From CAWABB01 sp963701735 (GTDB lineage Bacteria > Bacteroidota > Ignavibacteria > UBA10030 > UBA6906), in NCBI GenBank assembly GCA_963701735.1, contig CAVPBI010000026.1:496001-560000 (forward strand): 64,000 nt of DNA, written 5' to 3'. Each line of letters opens with the position of its first letter. Positions within the stretch are counted from its first letter, which is position 1. The translations under genes were made by a program, and so were the position numbers. Below the pieces are notes generated by a model. That model had not been told where the DNA came from. It saw only the letters and a list, made by a program, of their open reading frames with translations, and made no database searches. Below are positions 1 through 8,834 of the stretch, piece by piece.

Positions 1-1188
1 GTTCAGGAGGTGCGTGAGCTTGACGTTCCCCGATCCGTTCCAGGTGTCGACCTGCTCGATGCGGGCACTGTTCAGGAGGTTCGCGATGGATCCGGCGTTC
101 CGGTTGGTGTTGTAGGGAAGGTATCCCGTGCCCGTCGCGTACGTGCCCGCGAGCCGGAACCTCAGCGGCATGAAATCGAACGTGAGCGTCCCGCTGTAGT
201 TGAACTGATTCAGGGAATTCCGGAGCAGGGGTCCGCCGGGATAGACGAGGTTGACCGTGTCGCCGAGATTGGCCACGGTTCCCAGGTTGATTCCGGGATA
301 GGCCTGCGGGTTCGCATCACGGATGAAGTAGTAGTTGAAGAGCCCGAACCCCTTGATGCGCTCGTCCACCAGGGGGCCGCTCGCCGTGGCGGTGAACTCG
401 TTGTAGCCGTACTGGTAGGTTCCGAGGAACTTCTCTCCGCTGTACGCTTCGTCGCGCGAACGGAACGCGACGTTGTCGGTCACGTAGTGGAGGCTGAAGT
501 GGGGTTCGACGGTTCCCGTCTTCAGCTGTTGCTGGACGATGCCCGCGTTCGCCCCTCCGAATTCGGCGGTGTACCCGCCTGCCTGGACCTGCACCTCTTC
601 GATGGCGTCCTGCACGAGCGTGACCGCCGCACCGCCGACCATGGGGTTGGTGACCGACACGCCCTCGAGATAGAAGCCCACTTCGTCCTGCCGGCCGCCG
701 CGGATAAAGACCACGTTGTCCTTCAGGACGACCCCCGCCTGGAGCGCGAGGATATTGTTCACCCCGCGGACGGGCAACGAGCTGATATCCTCGGCCGTCG
801 TGATGCGGACCGCGTTCGTGGCATCCCGCGTGACGAGCGGTCGATCCGCGACGACCTCGACGGCCTGCAGCGTGACCGTCTCGCTCACCAGCTCGAGCGC
901 CGCATCGGTCGTGAGCGTGTTGTTGACCCGGACGTTGGAGAGCGTCAGTGCGGTATAGCCGACGTACGTCGCCCGCAGCGAGTACGTGCCGGCCGGGACT
1001 TCGAGAATGGCGAACTCTCCGTTCACGTCCGTCGCGGCCCCCATGGTCGTCCCCACCACGACAACATTGGCGCCGACGAGCGGCTCGCGGGAATCGCGGT
1101 CATACACCTTGCCGCGTATCTTGCCCGTAGCCCATGCTGCGGAGGACAGCACTGACAGTAGCGCGAGCAGGGTTATGCAGTGCCTCAT
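1..1188 (-). CDS. TonB-dependent receptor with N-terminal carboxypeptidase-regulatory-like domain (partial, C-terminus beyond window)
   Basis: The reading frame starts at an ATG at 1188 behind an AGGAGAG ribosome site and runs off the left edge of the window, giving 396 residues. Residues 1-17 are a signal peptide (MRHCITLLALLSVLSSAAWA). Residues 18-105 read as a CarboxypepD_reg beta-sandwich (GKIRGKVYDRDSREPLVGA, then DVNGEFAILEVPAGTYSL). They are followed by a TonB plug with ISSLPVRGVNNILALQAGV, FIRGGRQDEVGFYLEGV and the EEVQVQAGGYTAEFGG stretch. This is the usual order in SusC-like and oar-like outer-membrane receptors of the FCB group, which take up substrates or act as adhesins with TonB energy. 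The substrate cannot be told. The beta-barrel has only begun at the edge. The gene is separated from the two-component genes by about 490 bases. Confidence 0.85.
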   Translation of the reverse strand, partial: MRHCITLLALLSVLSSAAWATGKIRGKVYDRDSREPLVGANVVVVGTTMGAATDVNGEFAILEVPAGTYSLRATYVGYTALTLSNVRVNNTLTTDAALELVSETVTLQAVEVVADRPLVTRDATNAVRITTAEDISSLPVRGVNNILALQAGVVLKDNVVFIRGGRQDEVGFYLEGVSVTNPMVGGAAVTLVQDAIEEVQVQAGGYTAEFGGANAGIVQQQLKTGTVEPHFSLHYVTDNVAFRSRDEAYSGEKFLGTYQYGYNEFTATASGPLVDERIKGFGLFNYYFIRDANPQAYPGINLGTVANLGDTVNLVYPGGPLLRNSLNQFNYSGTLTFDFMPLRFRLAGTYATGTGYLPYNTNRNAGSIANLLNSARIEQVDTWNGSGNVKLTHLLN

Positions 1189-1678
1189 GGTCACTCTCCT
1201 TCACTCCTTGTTGGAAAGGGCGTAGATTTCCCGCGACAGGACGCACAGGGTTTCTGCCCGGGGAATCGGATCGACGCCGCGCCACGCGGACGCGGCCAAC
1301 GGTAATCAGCTATGGAAGGACGTCGTGGAAGGTTGTATCAATGCGATCGATCGGCTCACCTCCTTGGGATCTTCGTTGCGCGCCCCGGGCCGCCCGCCCA
1401 CCCCATCTCACAGATCCTTGAAGCGAACGGCCCCGAAGCGACGACGAATATCTATGGTAGCAGGAAGGTACGATCCGACAAGCGGGGTGTCCAAACCGTT
1501 TGCGCCGTGATGCTGGAGAGGGGAAACGAAATTCAGAGGCGTACGGCGGGACGCAGTGGAGGAGAGTGAAACGTCATATCTGTAAATGGTTCAGCCGATC
1601 CTGAACAGGACCGGCTGATGACGTGAAGGCCGCAGCGCGATGCTCACCGGCGCGGGCAACCGGAGCATGGGAGCAGGC
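1189..1678. other. Intergenic region without a supported gene
   Basis: This 490-base gap lies upstream of the receptor gene and downstream of the LytTR regulator. Short open frames occur on both strands, but none has a ribosome site or recognisable protein content. The only structured element seen is the inverted repeat at 1571-1624. Confidence 0.5.
1571..1624. repeat. Inverted repeat, possible transcription end of the LytTR operon
   Basis: An outer pair ACGTCAT (1571-1577) and ATGACGT (1618-1624) encloses an inner hairpin: TCAGCCGATCCTG at 1591-1603 against CAGGACCGGCTGA at 1606-1618, with one mismatch and a two-base loop. It begins 55 bases past the stop of the minus-strand response regulator. 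No T-run follows it on either strand, so it is not a textbook intrinsic terminator. It could also be a protein-binding site. Confidence 0.35.
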
Positions 1679-2470
1679 TCAGGCATGCGGCCCGAGCCGC
1701 TGAAACACTCTCTCGCGGAACGATCTGCTCAGTGTCAAGCGGGTGCCATCGAACAGCACAACCGAATATTCTCCGTAGAACAGCGGCTGCATCTCTTTGA
1801 TGCGGTCGATGTTCACGATCGTCGAGCGGTGGATCCTCATGAACGAGCGGTACGGCAACTGCTGCTCCAGCTCCGAGATCTTTTCGCGCAAGAGGTGCTT
1901 CTTCTGTCCGGTATGGAGGCAGACGTAGTCGCCCTGCGCCTCGACCCAGTCGATCTCTTCCGCCCGGAGGAAGACGATCTTCCCCCCGGTCTTCAGCATG
2001 AGGCGCTCGGCCGGCGCCTCCTTGACGGACGTGGCACCGAGCATATTCAGCAGCCGGCGGCCCTTATCGCCGTTTCGCTGCTGCAGCACCTGCTCCCTGG
2101 CCCGGCCGAGCGCTTCGACAAAGCGCTCCTGGTCGAACGGCTTCAACAGGTAGTCCAGGGCGTGCACGCGGAACGCCTCAACGGCGTGCTGGTCGTAGGC
2201 GGTCACAAACACGACGAGGGGGAGGTCGTCCTGATCCAGCTCGCGAAGGATCGCAAAACCGTCTTTCCCGGGCATCTGGACGTCCAGGAAGAGAAGATCG
2301 GGGTGAAGGGAGCGAATCTGATGGACGGCATCGTCGCCGCCGGCTGATTCGCCGACGACGTTTACGGTAGGATCATCCTTGAGCAGGAGATGAATCTTCT
2401 GGCGGCCGAGCGGCTCGTCGTCGACGATCATGACCCGAAGCCGATCCCCGTCGCTCGAATCCGGTTTCAT
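1679..2470 (-). CDS. LytTR-family response regulator
   Basis: This is a 263-residue cytoplasmic regulator. The receiver domain (about residues 12-125) has the acidic pair in VMIVDDEP, the phospho-acceptor Asp in LLFLDVQMPG, the conserved Thr/Ala in VFVTAYD and the Lys in LLKPF. A LytTR DNA-binding domain follows (about 160-258: KTGGKIVFLRAEEIDWVEA, FMRIHRSTIVNIDRI, RLTLSRSFRERV). The start at 2470 is chosen because GGAGG (2477-2481 on the plus strand as CCTCC) sits six bases before it. A second ATG at 2476 touches that site with no spacing. The frame stays open upstream but is then inside the kinase gene. It overlaps the end of the kinase by about 100 bases, so the two are translationally linked and form one two-component system. 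Confidence 0.9.
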   Translation of the reverse strand: MKPDSSDGDRLRVMIVDDEPLGRQKIHLLLKDDPTVNVVGESAGGDDAVHQIRSLHPDLLFLDVQMPGKDGFAILRELDQDDLPLVVFVTAYDQHAVEAFRVHALDYLLKPFDQERFVEALGRAREQVLQQRNGDKGRRLLNMLGATSVKEAPAERLMLKTGGKIVFLRAEEIDWVEAQGDYVCLHTGQKKHLLREKISELEQQLPYRSFMRIHRSTIVNIDRIKEMQPLFYGEYSVVLFDGTRLTLSRSFRERVFQRLGPHA

Positions 2471-3626
2471 CCACATCCTCCGGGGTGCTGCCCGCGGTTC
2501 TGAACGGAATGGTGAGCGATGCAAGGACGCCACCGCCGGGGACGCTCTGGATTTCGAGGTGCTGGTCTGGACCGTACAGATGTTCCAGGATCGCCCGCGT
2601 CCTGGACAACCCAATCCCTTCGTGGAGCGGGTACCCCGCCGATCCATTGTTCGAAAGGCCCGGTCCAGTATCCTGTATCTGGAAGAGCAATGACCCGTTG
2701 CGCGATTGCGCCCTCACAGTAATACGCCCGGACCCGCCAGAAGTTTCGATCCCGTGTTTGATCGCGTTCTCGAGGAGTGGCTGCCAGACGAAACAGGGAA
2801 CCTGGGCGCTGAGCGTCGCCGGCTCGATCTCGGTCTCCAGGATCACCTTGTCGGCAAACCGTACCCGTTCGATGTCGAAATAGCTTTGAAGAGCCTGCAG
2901 TTCCGCGGCCAGGGGGGCAAACCGGGCACCCGAATTGTCCAGCGTGATTCGAAGGAAATCCCCCAGCCTTGCGATCATCGTGTCGGCCGCCCGGGGGCTG
3001 ACATGGATGAGCGCGGAAATGGAATTCAGCGTATTGAAGAGAAAATGGGGGTGAAGCTGGTTCCGGAGCGACTCCAGCCGGGCCTCAGCCAGCCTGGTTT
3101 CGAGCCTGGACGTCCTCAACTTCTCCTCCTGGATCGTCCGGTAGTACTTCACGCCCTGATCCAGAAGCACAATAATCCAGTAGACGAGAACCCCGTAATC
3201 GAAGTACCCGATCAGGGAGGCCAGTATCTTGTTGTACGAGAACGCGTACTCGGCGCCCCACCTGATCCAGACCACCGTGACATCCGTGAACACCCGCTGG
3301 AAGATGGCAATCACAAGGCTTGCGATAAGGTGGATTGTGAGGCTGCGGCGCCAGTGGTTTCGGTCAAGGGGGAAGTGTTCGGCAAGGAGGAGGACCAGGG
3401 GGGTCAGGAGCAGCCAGCTGAGACAGTACATCCCAGCCGGCGCCAGAATGCTCAGGAAGGGTAGCGGTTTCCCTTCCCGCGCATACGCGAAATAGGTCTG
3501 CAGCGTCATCAGCACAAAATACGCCGCCCACGATCCGACAATGATCATCCAGCGCAGTCGGACCTGTCTCTTGCTCTCTTCGATGCTTTCTGCAACAGTG
3601 GTCATGGAGGTACACACCGGGCACAT
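2373..3626 (-). CDS. LytS/YehU-type sensor histidine kinase
   Basis: The product is a 417-residue membrane sensor. The first ~150 residues hold about four hydrophobic helices with little periplasmic sequence. A short linker leads to the His_kinase domain with the phosphorylated His in NQLHPHFLFNTLNSI (about residue 200), then an HATPase domain with N-box LLENAIKHGIE and G-box QIQDTGPGL. The last ~35 residues are Arg/Pro-rich and overlap the regulator gene. They may not be conserved. Either ATG at 3626 or one at 3605 could start the protein; neither has a good ribosome site. Kinases of this family pair with LytTR regulators, as here. The sensed signal is unknown. Confidence 0.88.
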   Translation of the reverse strand: MCPVCTSMTTVAESIEESKRQVRLRWMIIVGSWAAYFVLMTLQTYFAYAREGKPLPFLSILAPAGMYCLSWLLLTPLVLLLAEHFPLDRNHWRRSLTIHLIASLVIAIFQRVFTDVTVVWIRWGAEYAFSYNKILASLIGYFDYGVLVYWIIVLLDQGVKYYRTIQEEKLRTSRLETRLAEARLESLRNQLHPHFLFNTLNSISALIHVSPRAADTMIARLGDFLRITLDNSGARFAPLAAELQALQSYFDIERVRFADKVILETEIEPATLSAQVPCFVWQPLLENAIKHGIETSGGSGRITVRAQSRNGSLLFQIQDTGPGLSNNGSAGYPLHEGIGLSRTRAILEHLYGPDQHLEIQSVPGGGVLASLTIPFRTAGSTPEDVDETGFERRGSASGHDRRRRAARPPEDSSPAQG

Positions 3627-3872
3627 CGTGGACGATCGGGGATGCGGTTTTCAAAGAACGTTACAATTGCTAAGAATCGCAATTCCGGCGCGACGAACCG
3701 CTGGTTTTGGTCGCCGAAATGCAGGGCCGACATGCCATCAAAGGGCCCTTGAAAAGCAGACATATTCTTGAGAGATTGGAGGACAGATGCGGGAGCCCGC
3801 GCTTGTCGGTTAACGCGGACGCCGCATTTCAATCGAGCCACCATCGCCGCCGACCAGAGATTGCCTCATCCG

Positions 3873-4891
3873 ATGGACCTGGATACCCTCCGCCAGACCC
3901 TGTCAGCGCTTCGCCAGGCCAGCATCTGCGTTGTGGGCGACGTGTGCATGGATGCCTACTGGACGATCGACCAGAGCAGGTCCGAAGAGTCGCTCGAGAC
4001 CTCCCTCCGGACGCAGCCCGTCCGCGAGCAGAGCTACTTCGCCGGCGGCGGGTCGAACGTCGCGATGAACCTGAAGGCACTCGGCGTCGGGCGCGTTGCC
4101 CTGTTTGGCGTGGTGGGCGACGACCCTTCGGCGGATGGTTGCGAGGGTCGCTGGGAGGAGCCGGCATCGACGTCACGGGAGTCCTTGTCCAGCCGACCGA
4201 TTGGGCGACACAGGTCTTCGTGAAGCCTCACGAGGGCGGCTCAGAACTGGCGCGGATGGATCTCGGGAATTGGAACAGACTGCTCGACAGCACCCGCCGC
4301 GGGTTGCTCGAACGGATCGAGGCTGCCCTCCCCTCAGCCGATATCGTCATCGTCAATGAGCAGGCGCTTCAGGGAATCCACACATCACCGGACTTCCGCC
4401 GGTCGCTTCTCTCCCTCGTGCGGTCAAAGGCCCCCGGCCGCGGGATCGTAGACAGCAGACATTACATCGACGAGTTCGACGGTCTCATGCGCAAATTGAA
4501 TGCGCGGGAAGGCACACGGCTCCTCGGAGAGGCCGGAGTCCCGTCCGAGTACATGCAGGTGGAGGACCTGTCGCGGCTGGCCAGGCGACTTGTCGATCGC
4601 TGGAAGACGCCGATCGCTCTCACTGCGGGCGACAGGGGATCTATTGCGGCGACGAGGGATGGCGTCATCCACATCGATGCCGTGAAGCTGGACGGGCATC
4701 TCGATCCGGTGGGTGCAGGCGATGCATACCTCGCGGGGCTCGCCTGTGGACTGGCCGGCAAGGTGGATTTCGTCGCAGCAGCACGGCTCGGGACCCTCGC
4801 CGCTGCCGTCACCGTACGGAAGCTGCACCAACCCGGCACTGCAACGCCGGGGGAAATCCTCGCACTCGCGGCCGAGCTCGGTTCGGAGTAA
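3873..4891 (+). CDS. PfkB-family carbohydrate kinase (frameshifted)
   Basis: Two overlapping frames together make one ribokinase-fold sugar kinase of about 339 residues. The first part, from ATG 3873, has the N-terminal strand ICVVGDVCMDAYW and the substrate-binding FAGGGSNVAMNLKALG, then breaks at GVVGDDP. The second frame resumes with FGGWLRGSLGGAGIDV and contains the anion-hole and catalytic Asp in LDPVGAGDAYLAGLACGLA. Adding one C to the CCC run at 4124-4126 restores the frame and gives GDDPFGG. The sequence most resembles the heptose-7-phosphate kinase (RfaE/HldE domain) branch by its general layout. GmhB, the following enzyme of that pathway, is encoded at 24.6 kb. The substrate assignment is only suggestive. 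The break is either a sequencing error or a very recent inactivation. Confidence 0.75.
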
Positions 4892-4909
4892 ACCGCCTCT
4901 GCACGGTCC

Positions 4910-5740
4910 CTACTTGAACGCCTTCCCGGCGGCGTACACTGCGTCTCCAAATCGGCGGAGGAGTTCCATCTCCTGCGGACTCAGCGGGCCGGCTTCCAGC
5001 GCCGCAAGATTTTCCTCAAGCTCCCTCCCGCTGCGCGGCGCGGTCAGGCAGACGTGGACGTGGGGGTTGGAGAGCGCGAACCTGTACAGCTGCCCTGCGG
5101 CAGGCCGAGGCTCGTTCGCCGGCCACTGCCGCGGCTTCCGGAGCAGTGCGGTCCACCGGGTGGCCGTGTAGGAAATCACCCCGGGGTTGTGGTCGCCGAG
5201 ATGCGGGAAGATGTCCCTCTCCGCCCCGCGGTGCGCGGCGTTGTACCGGACCATCAGGACATCGACTTCCCCGCTCGACGCCAGCCGTCCCGCGAACGCC
5301 CGGTCGTGCGTCGAGAGCCCGATCGCACGCACCTTCCCCTCGTCCCTCAACTTCAGCAACTCTTCCCTGGCCCGGAGCGGGAACTCCTTTTCCTTCATCA
5401 CTCCCATGAACAGGAACACGTCGATGTAGTCGGTCCTGAACTGCCGCAGCCGCTTTTCCAGCGTGCGGCGGATGTTCGGATATCCGATGATGAGGTTGTA
5501 CGCGCCGGTGACCAGGACCGTGGATTCCCGATGCCGCGGGAGGATCTCCCGCATCGCCTTCACCATCTGGAAGTCAAACCCGTAGGCGAAGAAGAGGTTC
5601 ACCCCGCGTTCGTGCGCGCGTATGATTGCGTCCGGTCCGGGACGGTAGCTGGCGGAAAGCCCGAGGCGAAATACCGGTCGCCCCGTGCGGCCCAGGACGG
5701 TGCGCGTGAAGGAGTTCTCCGGGAAATCGTTGCTCACCAT
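4910..5740 (-). CDS. Aldo/keto reductase-like protein with atypical catalytic residues
   Basis: This is a 276-residue TIM-barrel protein, whole length for the short aldo/keto reductases. Family landmarks are LGRTGRPVFRLGL near the start, RTLEKRLRQFRTDYIDVFLF (about 100-118) and LRDEGKVRAIGLSTHD (about 140-155). The usual tetrad is hard to find: the expected Asp of FDTA..YG is replaced in GVNLFFAYGF, the expected Lys in VATK is Gly in VLVTGAYN, and the His after DYIDL.L is missing (FLFMGV). It may be non-catalytic or belong to a divergent branch. It converges with the sugar kinase gene and is separated from it by only 18 bases. Confidence 0.75.
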   Translation of the reverse strand: MVSNDFPENSFTRTVLGRTGRPVFRLGLSASYRPGPDAIIRAHERGVNLFFAYGFDFQMVKAMREILPRHRESTVLVTGAYNLIIGYPNIRRTLEKRLRQFRTDYIDVFLFMGVMKEKEFPLRAREELLKLRDEGKVRAIGLSTHDRAFAGRLASSGEVDVLMVRYNAAHRGAERDIFPHLGDHNPGVISYTATRWTALLRKPRQWPANEPRPAAGQLYRFALSNPHVHVCLTAPRSGRELEENLAALEAGPLSPQEMELLRRFGDAVYAAGKAFK

Positions 5741-5785
5741 GGCGATGGCTCACGCAGGATGGTTAGTCGTTACATTGATCGGGCA

Positions 5786-5915
5786 CCGACGCCGCAGGCC
5801 AGTCAGCGCGGCCACTCAGTATGGCCATTCAATACGACAACCGAACACGGCCGCCCAATATGGCAACTCACGCCGGCCATGCATTACGGCCGCTCAATAC
5901 GGGCATCTAGTATGG
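5786..5915. repeat. 13-bp imperfect tandem repeat, about eight to ten units with dyad symmetry
   Basis: From 5812 to 5915 the sequence falls into eight consecutive 13-base units without gaps: CCACTCAGTATGG, CCATTCAATACGA, CAACCGAACACGG, CCGCCCAATATGG, CAACTCACGCCGG, CCATGCATTACGG, CCGCTCAATACGG and GCATCTAGTATGG. Two weaker units precede them (5786-5811). The consensus is about CCRYYCAATAYGG, so each unit begins CCG or CCA and ends CGG or TGG, an inverted half-site. The array lies in the gap upstream of the aldo/keto reductase-like gene and covers the last codon and stop of the purine permease. Confidence 0.75.
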
Positions 5916-7217
5916 ATAGAACACAAAGAACATCGCTGACAGGCCGGCAAGGACCCACATCCCTGGCTTCACGGCCCGCCCCCGCCCCGTCAGCACCATG
6001 AACAACGGATGAAGAATGAACCCCGCCGTCATGCCGATGCCCACGTTATACGTGAAGCTCATCAGCACGATCACGGAAAAGACGGGGATCGTTTCCGAAA
6101 GGTCCGACAGTCTCAGGCGCGCCACGCTCGCGACCATCAGGCACCCCACCATCACGAGCGCCGGACCGTACGCAAACGACGGGATGGACGAGAACAGCGG
6201 GGCGCAGAAGAGCGCAAGGAGGAAGAGGAGCGCCGTCACGACGGCGGTGAGACCCGAGCGACCGCCCGCCGCAATCCCGGCAGCGGACTCGATATAGGCT
6301 CCGCTCGTGGATGTCCCGAGCAACGCGCCGACCGTCGTCGCCAGCGCATCGACCAGCATCGGCTTCTCGATCTGGGGAAGGTTGCCGTTTTCGTCGACCA
6401 GGTCGGCCTTATAGGCGAGCCCGATCAGCGTACCAAGCGTATCGACGAACCCCATCACGAACACCGTGAGGACCACGCCGAGGACGCCCCAGCTGAGGGC
6501 CCCCGCGATATCGAGCTGCAGCGCGACCGGACCGAGGGCGGGCGGCCAACTGAAGAGGGACTCCGGGACCGGCGCGATGCCAAGAACGAATGCCATACCG
6601 CTGACAGCCAGGATGCTGGCAAGCAGGGCCACCGGCCACTTCTTCACCATCAGGAATCCGGCGAGCACGAAACCCGCGATGCCCAGGAGCACGCCAGGCT
6701 CGCGCAGATCGCCGACATGCACGGGCGCCCCCGGAGCCCCGAGCCGCACGAACCCCGTCTCATTCAGGCCGATGAATGTCAGGAAGAGTCCGATACCGAC
6801 CGTGAATCCGATCTTGAGGCTTTCGGGAATCGCGTCGGCCAGCCAGGACCGCACCTTGAGGAGCGTGAGGACTGTAAAGAGAATGCCCGCAAGGAAGACC
6901 GCCCCGAGGGCGGTTTGCCAGGAATACCCCATGACGTTCACGACCGTGTACGCCAGAAAGGCGTTCTCGCCCATGTACGGTGCGATGGCGAAAGGGCGCT
7001 TTGCGTAGAGTCCCATCGTCAGCGTCCCGAACGCGGCCGTCAGGATGGTCGCCACCATGGACGGGCCGAAGGGGATCCCCGCAGCCTCCAGGATCTTGGG
7101 GTTCACGATGATGATGTACGCCATCGTCACGAACGTCGTGACGCCGCCGATCGCTTCGCGGCCGATCGTGGTGCCGAGTCGATCGAGCTCGAAGTATCTG
7201 GTGAGCCATGCCTTCAT
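5907..7217 (-). CDS. NCS2-family purine (guanine/hypoxanthine/xanthine-type) permease
   Basis: The product is a 436-residue inner-membrane permease of the AzgA-like NCS2 group. The N-terminus MKAWLTRYFELDRLGTTI leads to the signature GGVTTFVTMAYIIIVNPKIL. Next come AAFGTLTMGLYAKRPFAIAP and GENAFLAYTVV. The substrate-site loop is FVMGFVDTLGTLIGLAYKA, followed by ALATTVGALLGTSTSGAYIESAAGIAAGGRSG. About 13-14 hydrophobic helices are present. The start at 7217 is set by homology and a GAGG site. The frame is open much further upstream, but that part is antisense to the LptF-like gene. The stop lies inside the 13-bp repeat. The gene is divergent from the LptF/LptG pair. Confidence 0.9.
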   Translation of the reverse strand: MKAWLTRYFELDRLGTTIGREAIGGVTTFVTMAYIIIVNPKILEAAGIPFGPSMVATILTAAFGTLTMGLYAKRPFAIAPYMGENAFLAYTVVNVMGYSWQTALGAVFLAGILFTVLTLLKVRSWLADAIPESLKIGFTVGIGLFLTFIGLNETGFVRLGAPGAPVHVGDLREPGVLLGIAGFVLAGFLMVKKWPVALLASILAVSGMAFVLGIAPVPESLFSWPPALGPVALQLDIAGALSWGVLGVVLTVFVMGFVDTLGTLIGLAYKADLVDENGNLPQIEKPMLVDALATTVGALLGTSTSGAYIESAAGIAAGGRSGLTAVVTALLFLLALFCAPLFSSIPSFAYGPALVMVGCLMVASVARLRLSDLSETIPVFSVIVLMSFTYNVGIGMTAGFILHPLFMVLTGRGRAVKPGMWVLAGLSAMFFVFYPY

Positions 7218-7383
7218 GCGGACCTCACAATTGAGGATCGCTCCGACATCGCCCCTCACCGTGATCACGGCCCGGGGCATGGGGAGAGGCTCGGCGGTCG
7301 CGGTGGGAAACAGACGGAGGAACAGGGAAAACAGCCGAGGAATCGTACGAAAAGAAAGATGGCGAATCAAGGAAGTCCGACGG

Positions 7384-7412
7384 TTGGAAAAGTACGGCGA
7401 CAGGAGTATATT
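7384..7412 (+). promoter_or_regulatory. Candidate sigma70 promoter for the LptF/LptG pair
   Basis: TTGGAA (7384-7389) and TATATT (7407-7412) are separated by exactly 17 bases. The start codon of the LptF-like gene follows 34 bases after the -10 box. The spacing and -10 box match the other promoters in this window. The -35 box is less perfect. Confidence 0.45.
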
Positions 7413-7445
7413 GAGCGATGAAGGCGGCGTTCTGACCGCACCACT

Positions 7446-8834
7446 ATGATCCTTTCCCGCTACATACTCCGGACCCACATCGGCCCCTTCATTTTCTCCG
7501 TGTCGACGCTGATGTTCCTCTTCCTTCTCCAGTTCGTCATGAAGTTCATCGACCAGCTGGTGGGAAAGGGCCTCAGCGCCTGGGTCATCCTCGAGCTGAT
7601 CCTGCTGAACCTGTCGTGGATGCTCGTGCTGGCCGTCCCGATGTCCGTCCTGGTCGCGGTGCTGATGGCGTTCGGCGGGCTTGCCTCGCGGAACGAGATC
7701 ACCGCAATGCGGGCGGGAGGGCTCAGCGTCACGCGGATGATGATGCCCATCGTGCTCGCGAGCGTGGTGCTGGCCGGCGTCATGGTCTGGTTCAACAACT
7801 ACGTCCTCCCGGAATCCAACTACCGGCTCAAGACGCTGACGATGGACATCCGCCGCAAGCGGCCGACGCTCTCGCTGGTGGACGGCGTGTTCTCCCAGGA
7901 TATCGGCGGATACAGCATCCTCGTGAGGAAGGCCCGGCAGCAGTCGAATGAGCTCGTAGGGGTCACGCTGTACGACTACACCGACCCCGCGAGGAATGTG
8001 ACCATCACGGCCGAGCGGGGGAAGATTTCGTTCTCGGCGGACTACCGGAAGCTCATCATGGACCTCCAGGACGGCGAGATTCACACGCTCGACCTGGACC
8101 AGATGAACGTGTACCGGAAGATTCGGTTCGCCACGCACCGCATTGCGATGGATGTGGAGGGGTTTGACTTCGAACGGTCGGCGAAGGACGCTTTCAGCAG
8201 AAGCGACCGGGAGCTGAGCGCGCGGGTGATGCGGCGGATCGTCGACAGCCTCCGCACGGTCAACGAGAACGTCCAGCGCGAATTTGCCAAGGCGATGGAG
8301 GCGGAGAGCGAGCGCCTGCTCCAGGGGCAGTCGCTTCGGCCGCCGACAGCCCCACAGCGAGGGCGGCAGGGAGCCGTGCCCGGGGCATCCCTGCAGGCAG
8401 TGCAGCACCTCCGGGGAGTCGCGGGAAGCTACGCCGGACGGCTTGAGGGGCTCAGGCGTCAGATCAACGTGTACCTGGTGGAGATAAACAAGAAGTACTC
8501 CATTCCGGCGGCATGCATCGTCTTCGTGCTGGTCGGGGCACCCCTGGGCGTCATCACCCGCAGAGGCGGGTTCGGCATCGCAGCCTCCATGAGCCTGGGG
8601 TTCTTCGTGCTCTACTGGTCGTGCCTGATCGGCGGCGAAAAGCTTGCCGACCGGGGCATCGTCTCGCCGTTCACGGGCATGTGGATCGCAAACATCATCA
8701 TCGGGCTCCTCGGCGTCTATCTCACCGCACGGGTGCGGAAGGAGGCTTTGCTTATTAACTGGGCGGGGTTGCGACGGTTCCTCCCCCGCCGCTGGCGCAC
8801 CGCAAGCCCTCCGGATCCGCAGATCCCGACATGA
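7446..8834 (+). CDS. lptF: LptF/LptG-family (YjgP/YjgQ) permease, first of pair
   Basis: This 462-residue inner-membrane protein is of the kind that forms the LptBFG ABC exporter, which moves lipopolysaccharide to the outer membrane. Three N-terminal helices (from ILSRYILRTHIGPFIFSVS, with LVLAVPMSVLVAVLMAFGGLASRNEITAMRAGG) are followed by a periplasmic beta-jellyroll. Three C-terminal helices include FVLVGAPLGVITRRGGFGIA. A coiled, charged insert of about 100 residues (about 255-345, with many Arg/Glu/Gln) makes it longer than the E. coli protein. Its stop overlaps the start of the second permease by four bases (ATGA), so the two are co-translated. Which of the two is LptF is assigned by order only. 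Confidence 0.85.
   Translation: MILSRYILRTHIGPFIFSVSTLMFLFLLQFVMKFIDQLVGKGLSAWVILELILLNLSWMLVLAVPMSVLVAVLMAFGGLASRNEITAMRAGGLSVTRMMMPIVLASVVLAGVMVWFNNYVLPESNYRLKTLTMDIRRKRPTLSLVDGVFSQDIGGYSILVRKARQQSNELVGVTLYDYTDPARNVTITAERGKISFSADYRKLIMDLQDGEIHTLDLDQMNVYRKIRFATHRIAMDVEGFDFERSAKDAFSRSDRELSARVMRRIVDSLRTVNENVQREFAKAMEAESERLLQGQSLRPPTAPQRGRQGAVPGASLQAVQHLRGVAGSYAGRLEGLRRQINVYLVEINKKYSIPAACIVFVLVGAPLGVITRRGGFGIAASMSLGFFVLYWSCLIGGEKLADRGIVSPFTGMWIANIIIGLLGVYLTARVRKEALLINWAGLRRFLPRRWRTASPPDPQIPT

Noticed and set aside
5786..5915. CRISPR array
   Set aside because: The 13-bp units are contiguous without spacers, so the array is a tandem repeat.
7218..8408. Upstream extension of the purine permease
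   Set aside because: It is antisense to the LptF-like gene and is His/Arg/Pro-rich shadow sequence. The family N-terminus begins at 7217.
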